NCBI GenBank assembly: GCA_965198495.1
Contig: CBDAPL010000001.1
Coordinates: 744,001-808,000, forward strand
Length of the DNA: 64,000 nucleotides
Origin: RH-AL1 sp965198495
GTDB lineage: Bacteria > Pseudomonadota > Alphaproteobacteria > Rhizobiales > Beijerinckiaceae
Reading direction: 5' to 3'
Every line of letters starts with the position of its first letter. The stretch's first letter is position 1. Shown here in pieces: positions 45,088-53,548 of the stretch. The translations under genes and the position numbers were made by a program. Below the pieces are notes generated by a model. The model had not been told where the DNA came from and made no database searches. It saw only the letters and a list, made by a program, of their open reading frames with translations.

Positions 45088-46536
45088 GTGCATGCCGACG
45101 ACAAGATTCGCTGCGACGCCTGCCCGGTCCTCTGTTACATCCGCCCTGGCGCGACGGGCGCCTGCGATCGTTACGCGAACGATGCCGGCCACCTGGTTCG
45201 CGTCGATCCGCATTTGGTTCTTCAGCGCGCGATCGGCGACGGCGGGAGCGTCATCCCCTTCGATGCGGGCAGTTGGACGGGCAACCCGATCGTTGGCGCC
45301 GACACATTCGTGACGGCGATCGGCGCCGGCACGACTTATCCCGACTACAAGCCGGCGCCGTTCATCGTGTCTTCGTCAGTCGTTGGATGCGAAACGGTCA
45401 CGGTGGTCACGGAAGGGATCTTCTCCTACTGCGGCGTCAAGGTGAAGATCGACACCGACCGCTTCCTCGGCCCGGAACAAGCGACCGTTCGCTGCGCGGG
45501 GGAAGCCGTCGGGCACGTGACGACGGGCGAATACGGCTCGCAGATGCTGTCGCTCGGCGGCGTCCATCACCTCACCGGCGGCAGCAAGAAGGAGGGGCGC
45601 GTCACCTGCCAAACCCTTCTATCGCTGTGTAACCGCGAAGCCGTCGACTTGACGATCGATGCGGGCGCATCGGTGCGCGTGCAGGCCGGCCATGCTCCCG
45701 TCGTCAACGGCGTGCGCGAAGAGCGGATGCGCGTCGGCTGCGGTTCGGCGACGATCGGCATGTTCGCCCGGCAATGGCATGGTCTGGTGGACGACGTCGT
45801 CGTCGTCGACGACCACATCACCGGCGTCCTGTCCGAGCATCAAGCTGGCAAACTGATCGGGATGCGCGAGACCGGCCTCAAGCTGAACGGGCGGCGCTCC
45901 ACGCCCGGGCGCTATTTTCAGGTGGCGGAACCGGGAACCGGATGGGGCGGAACGGACATCTCCGATCCGCTGTCGATTCTCGGGCCCTTCGACCCCGATG
46001 TTGCGTGGCCGGGGCTGCGCCTCCTGATGGTCAGCACCACCGGTGAGCAGCACGGCTATTTCGTGCTCGACGATGCGTTGCGCCCGATCGCGTCCGTTCT
46101 CCCCGACGCGCTCTCTAGGTCCGTCGCACTGATCAAGGAGAATTGCGAACCGGCGCTCTGCACGGTCCTGTTCATGGGCGGAGCCGGCGGTTCTCTTCGC
46201 GCCGGCGTCACCGAGAACCCCGTGCGGCTGACCGAGGCGGTCAAGGCCTCTCTCAGCCAGCTGACCTGCGGCGGCGCCCCGGCCTACGTCTGGCCGGGTG
46301 GCGGCATCACTTTCATGGTGGACGTGACCTGCGTCCCAAGCGGCGGTTTCGGATCCGTGCCGACGCCGGCCATCGTGGCGCCGCTCGAATTCACCATGCC
46401 GCTCGCCGCCTACGAGGCGCTCGGCGGTCACATGGGCCAGATCCGCCGGCTCGACGAGGTGGCGTCGGCCGCGGAACGTCGCGAGATAGCACGGGCCGAC
46501 AACCCGTGGCCGCACGCGATCAGGGATGCTCGCTGA
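45088..46536 (+). CDS. hnr: 6-hydroxynicotinate reductase homologue
   Basis: The 482-residue protein resembles the ferredoxin-dependent 6-hydroxynicotinate reductase family, which reduces the pyridone ring to tetrahydro-6-oxonicotinate. The N-terminus has CDACPVLCYIRPGATGAC (Cys9, 12, 16, 26), suited to a [4Fe-4S] cluster. The body contains GCGSATIGMFARQWHG, a KLNGRRSTPGRYF block and WPGGGITFMVDV. The GTG at 45088 is supported by GGAGG seven bases upstream and places the Cys motif at the N-terminus. It heads an overlapping operon with UPF0280, two DUF1185 proteins and a Liv importer. Substrate identity rests on family and neighbour, not proof. Confidence 0.75.
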   Translation: MHADDKIRCDACPVLCYIRPGATGACDRYANDAGHLVRVDPHLVLQRAIGDGGSVIPFDAGSWTGNPIVGADTFVTAIGAGTTYPDYKPAPFIVSSSVVGCETVTVVTEGIFSYCGVKVKIDTDRFLGPEQATVRCAGEAVGHVTTGEYGSQMLSLGGVHHLTGGSKKEGRVTCQTLLSLCNREAVDLTIDAGASVRVQAGHAPVVNGVREERMRVGCGSATIGMFARQWHGLVDDVVVVDDHITGVLSEHQAGKLIGMRETGLKLNGRRSTPGRYFQVAEPGTGWGGTDISDPLSILGPFDPDVAWPGLRLLMVSTTGEQHGYFVLDDALRPIASVLPDALSRSVALIKENCEPALCTVLFMGGAGGSLRAGVTENPVRLTEAVKASLSQLTCGGAPAYVWPGGGITFMVDVTCVPSGGFGSVPTPAIVAPLEFTMPLAAYEALGGHMGQIRRLDEVASAAERREIARADNPWPHAIRDAR

Positions 46537-47420
46537 TGCGCCGCCCGCAGATCGCGATACTGGCGGACGGCCGAAGGTTGCACGTCCAGGACGGCCCGAT
46601 CGATCTCGTGATCGAAGCGTGGGGAGCACAGCCGGAGATCACCGCCGCTTTCGCCGCGGCCGTGCAATGCATGACCGGCCTCCTCGATGCGCTCTGCGAC
46701 GAGCTGAGCCTTCTGCGAACCCCCATCAGGGTGAACACCCGGGATCCGGACGGCCCGGTCGCGCAGCGCATGATGCGGGCGACGCGTCCCTTCGCGCCCG
46801 ACATGTTCATCACGCCGATGGCTGCCGTAGCCGGTGCCGTCGCCGACCACGTTCTGGCAGCGATGCGTGGCGCGGCGGCGCTCGACAAGGCCTATGTCAA
46901 CAATGGCGGCGACATCGCCGTGCATCTCGTCGGCGATGCCTCGCTCAAGGTCGGCCTCGTCGCGGATCCGGCCCGGCTGGACTTGTTCGGGACAACGCTC
47001 CTGCGCGGCAGCGAGATCGCGCGCGGCGTTGCCACGAGTGGCCGGCACGGCCGCAGCTTCTCGTTCGGCATCGCCGATGCCGTCACGGTGCTTGCCGCCG
47101 ATGCCGCGGCGGCCGACGCCGCGGCGACCGCGATCGCGAATGCCGTCGACCTGCCGGCGCATCCCGCGGTGACCCGCACGCCCGCCTGCGATCTGCAGCC
47201 CGACAGCGATCTCGGCGCCCGACTGGTGACGCGCGCCGTCGGCGCGCTGACCCTGCCTGATATCGCGCGCGCCCTGCGATCTGGACAGCGCCTCGCCGAC
47301 GACATCGTGGCACGGCGCTTGGCTACGACCGCGGCCCTGCATCTTCAAGGCTCCAGCGTCGTCAGCGGCGCACGATCGATTGACGCCACGCCGAGCCTAG
47401 AGGTGGCCGCCTATGCCTGA
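46536..47420 (+). CDS. UPF0280 family protein (ApbE-like superfamily)
   Basis: A 294-residue protein of the UPF0280 family: an N-terminal DGRRLHVQDGPIDLVIEAWG, then RPFAPDMFITPMAAVAGAVADHVLAAM and KAYVNNGGDIAVHL, the family core. UPF0280 is related in fold to ApbE, the FMN transferase that flavinylates proteins; enzymatic activity of UPF0280 is not established. Its start overlaps the reductase stop by one base (TGATG), implying co-translation and possibly maturation of that enzyme, which is inference. The length is normal for the family. Confidence 0.85.
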   Translation: MRRPQIAILADGRRLHVQDGPIDLVIEAWGAQPEITAAFAAAVQCMTGLLDALCDELSLLRTPIRVNTRDPDGPVAQRMMRATRPFAPDMFITPMAAVAGAVADHVLAAMRGAAALDKAYVNNGGDIAVHLVGDASLKVGLVADPARLDLFGTTLLRGSEIARGVATSGRHGRSFSFGIADAVTVLAADAAAADAAATAIANAVDLPAHPAVTRTPACDLQPDSDLGARLVTRAVGALTLPDIARALRSGQRLADDIVARRLATTAALHLQGSSVVSGARSIDATPSLEVAAYA

Positions 47421-47994
47421 CGTGCGCGTGCGCAAAGAGGTTCTCATCGTGGAGGAGATCTTCCACGAGGGAGGTCCCCCGCCAGCGAAGCCGCTCCTCA
47501 AGGGCGCGATCCTGGCCGTGATCCACAATCCGTTCGCGGGCCGCTTCGTCGCGGAAATCCAGCCGTTCATGGAGGATCTGAAACCGCTCGGCTTTCGCAT
47601 GGCCGCGCGATTGGCCGCGCAACTCGGCGGCCCGGCGGCGATCGCCGGCTACGGCAAGGGCGCGATCGTCGGCGCGGCCGGCGAACAGGAACATGGCGCG
47701 CTATGGCATGCGCCGGGCGGCTACGCCATGCGCGAGGTCTTGGACGGCGCCAAGGCCATCGTACCGTCGACGAAGAAGGTCGGCGCGCCCGGCTCGCGGC
47801 TCGACGTCCCTGTGGCGCACGTCAACGCCTCCTACGTCCGCAGCCATTTCGATTCCATGGAGGTCGGCATCGTGGATTCACCTCGCGCTGATGAGATCCT
47901 CCTCGCGCTGGTGATGACGACCGGCCCGCGCGTGCACGACCGTGCCGGCGGCCTCCGGGCCGAAGACATCAAGGGCGAGGACGGTTTGCGATGA
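47413..47994 (+). CDS. DUF1185 (AA_synth) family protein, first paralogue
   Basis: A 193-residue protein of the amino acid synthesis (PF06684, DUF1185) family, whose biochemical role is unknown. It has VLIVEEIFHEGG at the start, VIHNPFAGRFVAEIQPFM, GYGKGAIVGAAGEQEHGALWH, ASYVRSHFDSMEVGIVDSPRADEILL and ends DIKGEDGLR. The structure known for a Bordetella member has a chorismate-mutase-like fold, from memory. It overlaps UPF0280 by 8 bp and the second paralogue by 4 bp. Confidence 0.88.
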   Translation: MPDVRVRKEVLIVEEIFHEGGPPPAKPLLKGAILAVIHNPFAGRFVAEIQPFMEDLKPLGFRMAARLAAQLGGPAAIAGYGKGAIVGAAGEQEHGALWHAPGGYAMREVLDGAKAIVPSTKKVGAPGSRLDVPVAHVNASYVRSHFDSMEVGIVDSPRADEILLALVMTTGPRVHDRAGGLRAEDIKGEDGLR

Positions 47995-48575
47995 GCGCGA
48001 AGATCCGCAAGCTCGTCGTCCTCGTCGAGGAAACTCGGTTGGAAATGGACCAAACGATCGATCCGCCGCAGCGCCGCGCCGCCGCCGCCGCGGTCATCGA
48101 GAATCCCTTCGCCGGGCGGTTCGAACGCGATCTCGCTCCCCTCGCGGCCATCGGGGAAGAGTTGGGACAACTTCTGACCGAACGCGCGGTCGCCGCGCTC
48201 GGCATCGCCGGACCAAGCGCGCAGAGCTACGGCAAAGCCGCCATTGTCGGCGAGAACGGCGAACTCGAGCATGCGGCGGCAATCTTGCATCCGAAGCTCG
48301 GCGCGCCGGCGCGTCGCGTGCTCGGTACAGGGGCCGCGCTGATCCCATCCTCGAAGAAGCGCGGCGGTCTGGGCATTACCATCGACGTGCCGCTCGGCCA
48401 CAAGGACGCGGCCTACGTGCGGAGCCATTACGACGCGATAACGATCGGCGTCGCCGATGCGCCTCGCGCGAACGAGATCGTGGTCGTGGTCGCGGTTACG
48501 GACAGCGGGCGCCCGCTGCCGCGCATCGGCGGGCTCACGGTCGACGAGATCAAGGGCGAGGACGGGTTGCGATGA
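47991..48575 (+). CDS. DUF1185 (AA_synth) family protein, second paralogue
   Basis: A 194-residue paralogue of the preceding gene, sharing VIENPFAGRF, SYGKAAIVGENGELEHAA, AAYVRSHYDAITIGVADAPRANEIV and the identical tail IKGEDGLR, but with a diverged N-terminal half (VLVEETRLEMDQT). Adjacent, overlapping paralogues of equal length suggest a heteromeric complex. The family role is unknown. Its stop overlaps the next start (ATGA). Confidence 0.88.
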   Translation: MSAKIRKLVVLVEETRLEMDQTIDPPQRRAAAAAVIENPFAGRFERDLAPLAAIGEELGQLLTERAVAALGIAGPSAQSYGKAAIVGENGELEHAAAILHPKLGAPARRVLGTGAALIPSSKKRGGLGITIDVPLGHKDAAYVRSHYDAITIGVADAPRANEIVVVVAVTDSGRPLPRIGGLTVDEIKGEDGLR

Positions 48576-49789
48576 GCCATCTGGGAACGACAAAGATGAG
48601 CCGCTCGACTGGCTTGGCGTTGGCTTGCACGCTCCTGCTCGCCAGCTCCGCCCGCGCGACCGGCGACATCAAGATCGGCGACATCAACAGCTATTCCGGG
48701 CTTGCCGCCTTCACCGGTCCCTATCGCAAGGGGGCAGACCTTGCCGTCGACGAGATCAACAAGAGTGGTGGCGTGCTCGGGCAGCGGCTCGTCGTCATTT
48801 CGAAGGATGACGGCGGCAAGCCGGCCGAAGCCGTGACCGCGGCAAACGAGCTCGTCTCGGCCGACGGCGTCGTCATGCTGACCGGCACATTTTACTCCAA
48901 TATCGGCCTCGCGATCTCGGCCTTCGCCGCCGAAAAGAAGATGTTCTTCCTCGCCGGCGAGCCGCTTACCGATGCCATGACCTGGTCGAAGGGCAACCCG
49001 TATACCTTCCGCATCCGCCCGAGCGCCTACATGCAATCGGCCATGCTGGCCGACGAGGCCGCGAAACTGCCGGCGAAGCGCTGGGCGACGATCGCGCCGA
49101 ACTACGAATACGGCCAGTCGGCCGTGACCGTGTTCAAACAGCTGCTCTCCGCCAAACGGCCGGACATCCAGTGGGTCGCCTCGCAATGGCCGCCCTTGGG
49201 CAAGATCGACGCCGGCCCCATGGTGCAGGCCATCGCCGCGGCCAAGCCGGACGCCATCTTCAATGTCGAGTTCGGACCCGACTTGGTGAAGTTCGTCCGC
49301 GAGGGCAGCACGCGCGGCCTCTTCGAGCACACGTCCGTGGTGAGCCTGCTGACGGGCGAGCCCGAGTACATGGACCCGCTCAAGGACGAGACGCCCGTCG
49401 GCTGGATCGTCACCGGCTACCCGTGGAACGACGTGAAGATCCCCGAGCATGCCGCGTTCCTCCAGGCCTACCAGGCCAAATACAAGGACTATCCGCGCCT
49501 CGGCTCGGTTGTTGGATACGAAACGATCAAGGCCGCGGCGGCAATCATCGATAAGGCAGGCTCGACACAGACCGACAAGCTCATCGCGGCCGCCGACGGG
49601 CTCAAGGTCGAATCGCCGTTCGGGCCGATCACTTTCCGCGCCATAGATCATCAATCGACGCTCGGCGCCTTCGTCGGCACGACGGCGGTGAAGGACGGCA
49701 AGGGCGTACTGGTCGGATCGAAGTACCTCCCGGGCGCCAATTACCTGCCAAGCGATCGAGAGGTGACGAAACTGCGTCACGGCGAATGA
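48572..49789 (+). CDS. branched-chain-type ABC transporter substrate-binding protein
   Basis: A 405-residue periplasmic protein of the LivJ/LivK-like Leu-binding fold: signal peptide to ARAT (about residue 30), then DIKIGDINSYSGLAAFTGPYRKGADLAVDEINKSGG, followed by GTFYSNIGLAISAFAAEKKMFFL and WATIAPNYEYGQSAV. It captures the substrate for the downstream permease and ATPases. ATG 48572 overlaps the preceding stop; an internal ATG at 48596 would shorten the leader and is also plausible. Such proteins often bind aromatic acids and amides rather than amino acids. Confidence 0.9.
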   Translation: MSHLGTTKMSRSTGLALACTLLLASSARATGDIKIGDINSYSGLAAFTGPYRKGADLAVDEINKSGGVLGQRLVVISKDDGGKPAEAVTAANELVSADGVVMLTGTFYSNIGLAISAFAAEKKMFFLAGEPLTDAMTWSKGNPYTFRIRPSAYMQSAMLADEAAKLPAKRWATIAPNYEYGQSAVTVFKQLLSAKRPDIQWVASQWPPLGKIDAGPMVQAIAAAKPDAIFNVEFGPDLVKFVREGSTRGLFEHTSVVSLLTGEPEYMDPLKDETPVGWIVTGYPWNDVKIPEHAAFLQAYQAKYKDYPRLGSVVGYETIKAAAAIIDKAGSTQTDKLIAAADGLKVESPFGPITFRAIDHQSTLGAFVGTTAVKDGKGVLVGSKYLPGANYLPSDREVTKLRHGE

Positions 49790-49807
49790 CCACTTAGCGA
49801 GACCCGC

Positions 49808-51694
49808 ATGGCTTTCTATTTCGCGCAGTTCCTTTCGGGCCTCGCCAGCGCAGCGTCCTTGTTCCTTCTCGCCGCCGGTCTCTCGATCATTTTCGGCGTG
49901 ACGCGCATCGTGAATTTCGCCCATGGCGCGTTGGCGATGCTCGGTGCCTATATCGCGTATACGCTGACGACGTTCTTGTCGGGGCCGCTCGGGTTTTGGG
50001 GCGCGCTCCTGCTGGCGGCGATCGCCGTAGCGGCGTTGGGCGCTTTCGTTGAAATGACGCTGCTGCGTCGCATCTATCGCGCGCCGGAATTGTTCCAGTT
50101 GCTGGCGACCTTCGGCGTCAGCCTGATGCTGGAAGACATTGTGACTCTCGTCTGGGGACCGGACGACCTTGTCGGCCCACGCGCGCCCGGCTTGAAGGGG
50201 GCCGTGGACGTCTTCGGCCAGCTCGTGCCGTCCTACGATCTGTTCCTGATCACCTGCGGTCCAGTCGTGCTCGTACTGATCCTCGCGATCTTACACAGGA
50301 CACGCTGGGGCATGCTCGTGAGGGCTGCGACGCAGGATCGCGAGATGATCGGCGCGCTTGGCGTCAACGAGAAATGGCTGTTCACCGGGGTCTTTGCAGC
50401 GGGCGCATTCCTCGCCGGGCTCGGTGGTGCCCTGCAGATCCCGCGTGACGCCGTCAATCACTCGATGGATATCAACCTGATCGTCGATGTCTTCGTCGTC
50501 GTGGTGATCGGCGGTCTCGGCAGCATTTGGGGCGCCTTCGTTGCCGCGATCCTCGTCTCGGAGATCAACGCCTTCGCCATCATCGCCTTTCCGAAGATCT
50601 CGCTGGTGCTGATTTTCATCGTCATGGCGATGGTGCTGACGCTGCGCCCTTGGGGTTTGTTTGGTCGCGCCGATGCCGTCGTGCGCACACCCGCGATCTA
50701 CAACAGATCCCTTTGGGCGCCGCTCGGTCACGCCGGTTGGGGACTGTTCGCGCTCGTCGTCGCGCTCGCGGGTCTGGCCGTCTTCGCGCTGGGCCCTTAC
50801 GGCCTGAACGTCGGCGCGGAGATCCTCATCTTCGTCGTCTTCGCGCTGTCGATCCACCTCATGGCGTCTGTCGCAGGACTCGCCTCGTTCGGCCAAGCCG
50901 CCTACTTCGGACTTGGCGCCTATGGTGCGGCCCTGGCTGTCAAGTCGGTGAACCTGCCCATGGAGGTCGCGATCCCGTGCGGCATAGCCCTCAGCATCGT
51001 CGGAGGTATACTTTTCGGCTGGTTCTGCGTGCGCTCGTCCGGTGTCTATTTCGCGATGTTGACGCTCGCCTTCGCCCAGATCGTTTGGTCGACCGCCTAT
51101 CAATGGGATGCGGTGACCGGCGGCGACAACGGCATCCTCGACGTCTGGGCGTCCGCCTGGATCGGCACGCCGGCGCACTTCTACCTGCTGGCGCTTGCGG
51201 TGGCGGCCCTCGCATTCGTCGCGCACCGGTTGATCGTCTTCTCGCCATTCGGCTTCGCCTTGCGCGCGACACGCGATTCGCCCCTGCGTGCGGAGGCGAT
51301 CGGCATTCGCCGGATCGCCGTTCAATGGGCGGCATTCGTGCTTTCGGCCGCTTTTGCCGGAACGGCGGGCGCCTTGTTCGCCTTCCTCAAAGGCAGCGTT
51401 TTCACGGACGTGCTCGGTATTCCGCTCTCCATCGACGGTTTGGTCATGGTCCTTCTTGGAGGTATCGAGACCGTCTCTGGCGCCGTTGTCGGAGCTGTCG
51501 CATACAAGGCGCTGGAAATCTGGTTGATCAGCAAGACCGACCTTTCGAAGCTCGTCCTCGGCGCTGTCATCGTTGGTGCGGTGCTCGTCTTCCCGCTCGG
51601 ACTCCTCGGCACGTTGGAGATGATCGGTTGGCGGCAGCCGCGCGTTCGAGGACACAAGATTCTCGCGCCGGTCGATTCGGATGCCGTGCGGTGA
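49808..51694 (+). CDS. LivH-LivM fused ABC transporter permease
   Basis: One 628-residue polypeptide contains both permease subunits of a branched-chain-type importer. Residues 1-290 are LivH-like (FLLAAGLSIIFGVTRIVNFAHGALAMLGAY at the start, GGLGSIWGAFVAAILVSE). Residues about 310-620 are LivM-like (FVVFALSIHLMASVAGLASFGQAAYFGLGAY, ATRDSPLRAEAIGI, GGIETVSGAVVGA). About 15 or more membrane segments are present. The fusion is a known arrangement. It is followed with one-base overlap by livG. Confidence 0.93.
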   Translation: MAFYFAQFLSGLASAASLFLLAAGLSIIFGVTRIVNFAHGALAMLGAYIAYTLTTFLSGPLGFWGALLLAAIAVAALGAFVEMTLLRRIYRAPELFQLLATFGVSLMLEDIVTLVWGPDDLVGPRAPGLKGAVDVFGQLVPSYDLFLITCGPVVLVLILAILHRTRWGMLVRAATQDREMIGALGVNEKWLFTGVFAAGAFLAGLGGALQIPRDAVNHSMDINLIVDVFVVVVIGGLGSIWGAFVAAILVSEINAFAIIAFPKISLVLIFIVMAMVLTLRPWGLFGRADAVVRTPAIYNRSLWAPLGHAGWGLFALVVALAGLAVFALGPYGLNVGAEILIFVVFALSIHLMASVAGLASFGQAAYFGLGAYGAALAVKSVNLPMEVAIPCGIALSIVGGILFGWFCVRSSGVYFAMLTLAFAQIVWSTAYQWDAVTGGDNGILDVWASAWIGTPAHFYLLALAVAALAFVAHRLIVFSPFGFALRATRDSPLRAEAIGIRRIAVQWAAFVLSAAFAGTAGALFAFLKGSVFTDVLGIPLSIDGLVMVLLGGIETVSGAVVGAVAYKALEIWLISKTDLSKLVLGAVIVGAVLVFPLGLLGTLEMIGWRQPRVRGHKILAPVDSDAVR

Positions 51695-52473
51695 TGGCGG
51701 AACCCGTCCTACAGGCGCGTGATCTCGCCAAGTCCTACGGCGGCGTCGCGGCGGTGAGGGGCGTCTCCTTCACCGTCTCCGCCGGAGAGGTCGTCGCTTT
51801 GATCGGACCCAACGGCGCGGGCAAAAGCACCTGCTTCAATGTGCTGAGCGGGCAGAACAGCCCGAGTTCCGGCGATATCCGGCTGCTCGGTCGCGACACG
51901 ACGGGCCTGCGACCAAGCGCGATCTGGCGTCTCGGCGTCGGACGCACGTTCCAGATCACGGCGACGCTCGCATCGATGAGCGTGCGCGACAACATCATCG
52001 TCGCCCGGCTCTCCCATCTGAACCGGATCTGGTCGTTGTGGGGCATGCGGGACCCGGCGATGGCGCGATCCGCTGACGCGCTGCTGACGCGCGTCGACCT
52101 CCACGATTCCGCCGACCGGGCGGCGAACGAACTCGCTTACGGCGACCTCAAGCGCCTCGAACTCGCCATCGCGCTGACCAACGAACCGAAGCTGCTTCTG
52201 ATGGATGAGCCGACGGCCGGGATGGCGCCCCGCGAGCGCGCCGATCTCATGCGCCTGACCGCGACGCTCGCGCAGAACGACGGGATCGGCGTGCTGTTCA
52301 CCGAGCACGATATGGACGTCGTGTTCGAACATGCCGACCGCGTCCTCGTGATGGATCGCGGCCGGCTTATCGCCGAAGGCCCACCGGCAACCGTCCGCGC
52401 CGATCCGCACGTCCGCGCCGTCTACCTCGGCGACGGCAGCCTGTACGACGCGCGTTATCGCGAGGGGCCGTGA
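51694..52473 (+). CDS. branched-chain-type ABC transporter ATP-binding protein LivG
   Basis: The 259-residue ATPase has Walker A GPNGAGKS (residues 38-45), the LivG-type signature ELAYGDLKRLELAIAL and Walker B LLLMDEPTAGMAP, followed by an H-loop TEHDMDVVFEHADR. Together with LivF it powers import. Its start overlaps the permease stop (TGATG) and its stop overlaps livF. Confidence 0.95.
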   Translation: MAEPVLQARDLAKSYGGVAAVRGVSFTVSAGEVVALIGPNGAGKSTCFNVLSGQNSPSSGDIRLLGRDTTGLRPSAIWRLGVGRTFQITATLASMSVRDNIIVARLSHLNRIWSLWGMRDPAMARSADALLTRVDLHDSADRAANELAYGDLKRLELAIALTNEPKLLLMDEPTAGMAPRERADLMRLTATLAQNDGIGVLFTEHDMDVVFEHADRVLVMDRGRLIAEGPPATVRADPHVRAVYLGDGSLYDARYREGP

Positions 52474-53171
52474 TGCTGTCCGTCGCCAATCTCACGAGCT
52501 TCTATGGCCGCGCCCAGATCCTGTTCGACGTCGAACTCCAGATCGGGCGCGGCGAGGTCGTCGCGCTCCTCGGCCGTAACGGCGCCGGGAAGTCGACGAC
52601 CTTTCGCTCCGTAATGGGGCTGGTCCACGCCCGGCGCGGATCGATCCGGCTCGATGGCGTCGACCTGTCCACAGCACGGCCCTTTGAGATCAGTCGCAGA
52701 GGCCTCGGCTACGTGCCGGAGGATCGCCGAATCTTTACCGAGCTGACCGTCGATGAAAATCTCGAGGTCGGCCGACGAGCGCCGCGGGACGGCGTCCCGC
52801 ATTGGACTCCGGAGATGCTGTTCGCGCTCTTCCCCAATCTCGCCGCGATGCGCAAACGGCTCGGCGGCCAGATGAGCGGCGGCGAGCAGCAGATGCTGAC
52901 GATCGCACGCACCTTGATGGGCAACCCGCATATCGTTTTGCTGGACGAACCTTCCGAAGGTCTCGCGCCCCGGATCGTCGAGCAGATGGCGAAGGCTATC
53001 CTCCAGATGAAGAGCGAAGGGTTAGGGATCGCCGTTTCCGAACAGAACTCCCATTTCGCCAAGATCATCTGCGATCGCGCTTACATTATCGAAAAAGGGC
53101 GCATCCAGTTCAGCGGCTCGATGCAAGAAATGGCGAACAAACCCGAGCTTACCGAGTCTTTCGCGCTCTGA
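52473..53171 (+). CDS. branched-chain-type ABC transporter ATP-binding protein LivF
   Basis: The 232-residue ATPase has Walker A GRNGAGKS, LivF-type GYVPEDRRIFTELTVDENL, signature QMSGGEQQMLTIARTL and Walker B VLLDEPSEGLAP. It is the last gene of the operon that starts with the reductase. ATG 52473 overlaps the livG stop by one base; a GTG at 52470 would add one residue. Confidence 0.95.
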   Translation: MLSVANLTSFYGRAQILFDVELQIGRGEVVALLGRNGAGKSTTFRSVMGLVHARRGSIRLDGVDLSTARPFEISRRGLGYVPEDRRIFTELTVDENLEVGRRAPRDGVPHWTPEMLFALFPNLAAMRKRLGGQMSGGEQQMLTIARTLMGNPHIVLLDEPSEGLAPRIVEQMAKAILQMKSEGLGIAVSEQNSHFAKIICDRAYIIEKGRIQFSGSMQEMANKPELTESFAL

Positions 53172-53548
53172 CGCGGTGGACATTCATCGTTCCTACGCGA
53201 TCCTCAGCGCATTGCCTTTCCTTCCTAGCTTGAGGCAACGTCGGCAACCGTCGATGTTGCCTCATAGCGCTTCCGAGTGAAGTGATCCGCTCGGCGGGCA
53301 AGAACCCGTGGCTACATGAAGACGAAAGCTTAGATGATGAGGACGGATGCATAGCACCCGCCTTTACTTTGTTGGCACCGCGCGAGGGAATGCGCGGCAC
53401 CAATAGTTGTCGTTCGTTATTCCTGCAGACCGTGGCGCCCCTGAGCAACGACGAAGTTTCTCAGAGACGTCAAATCGTGCCCGCCTCGGTGCTTGGCGTC
53501 GGATCGAGGCGATACTCGTCAGATGACGCAGAGCTAAGCCACGACGTT
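53172..53548. other. intergenic region after livF, with one hairpin
   Basis: About 375 bp between the livF and porin genes. The only notable structure is a 9-bp inverted repeat at 53231-53264; the remaining frames show no domain. No RNA gene is recognised. Confidence 0.5.
53231..53264 (+). terminator. possible hairpin terminator after livF
   Basis: TGAGGCAAC and GTTGCCTCA form a perfect 9-bp stem with further TCG/CGA pairing inside. No T-run follows, so it may stabilise the mRNA end or act with Rho rather than terminate intrinsically. Confidence 0.4.

Noticed and set aside
53371..53402. Repeated GGCACC with GCGCG in the gap after livF
   Set aside because: Short direct repeats of this length are expected by chance at this G+C content and have no associated structure.
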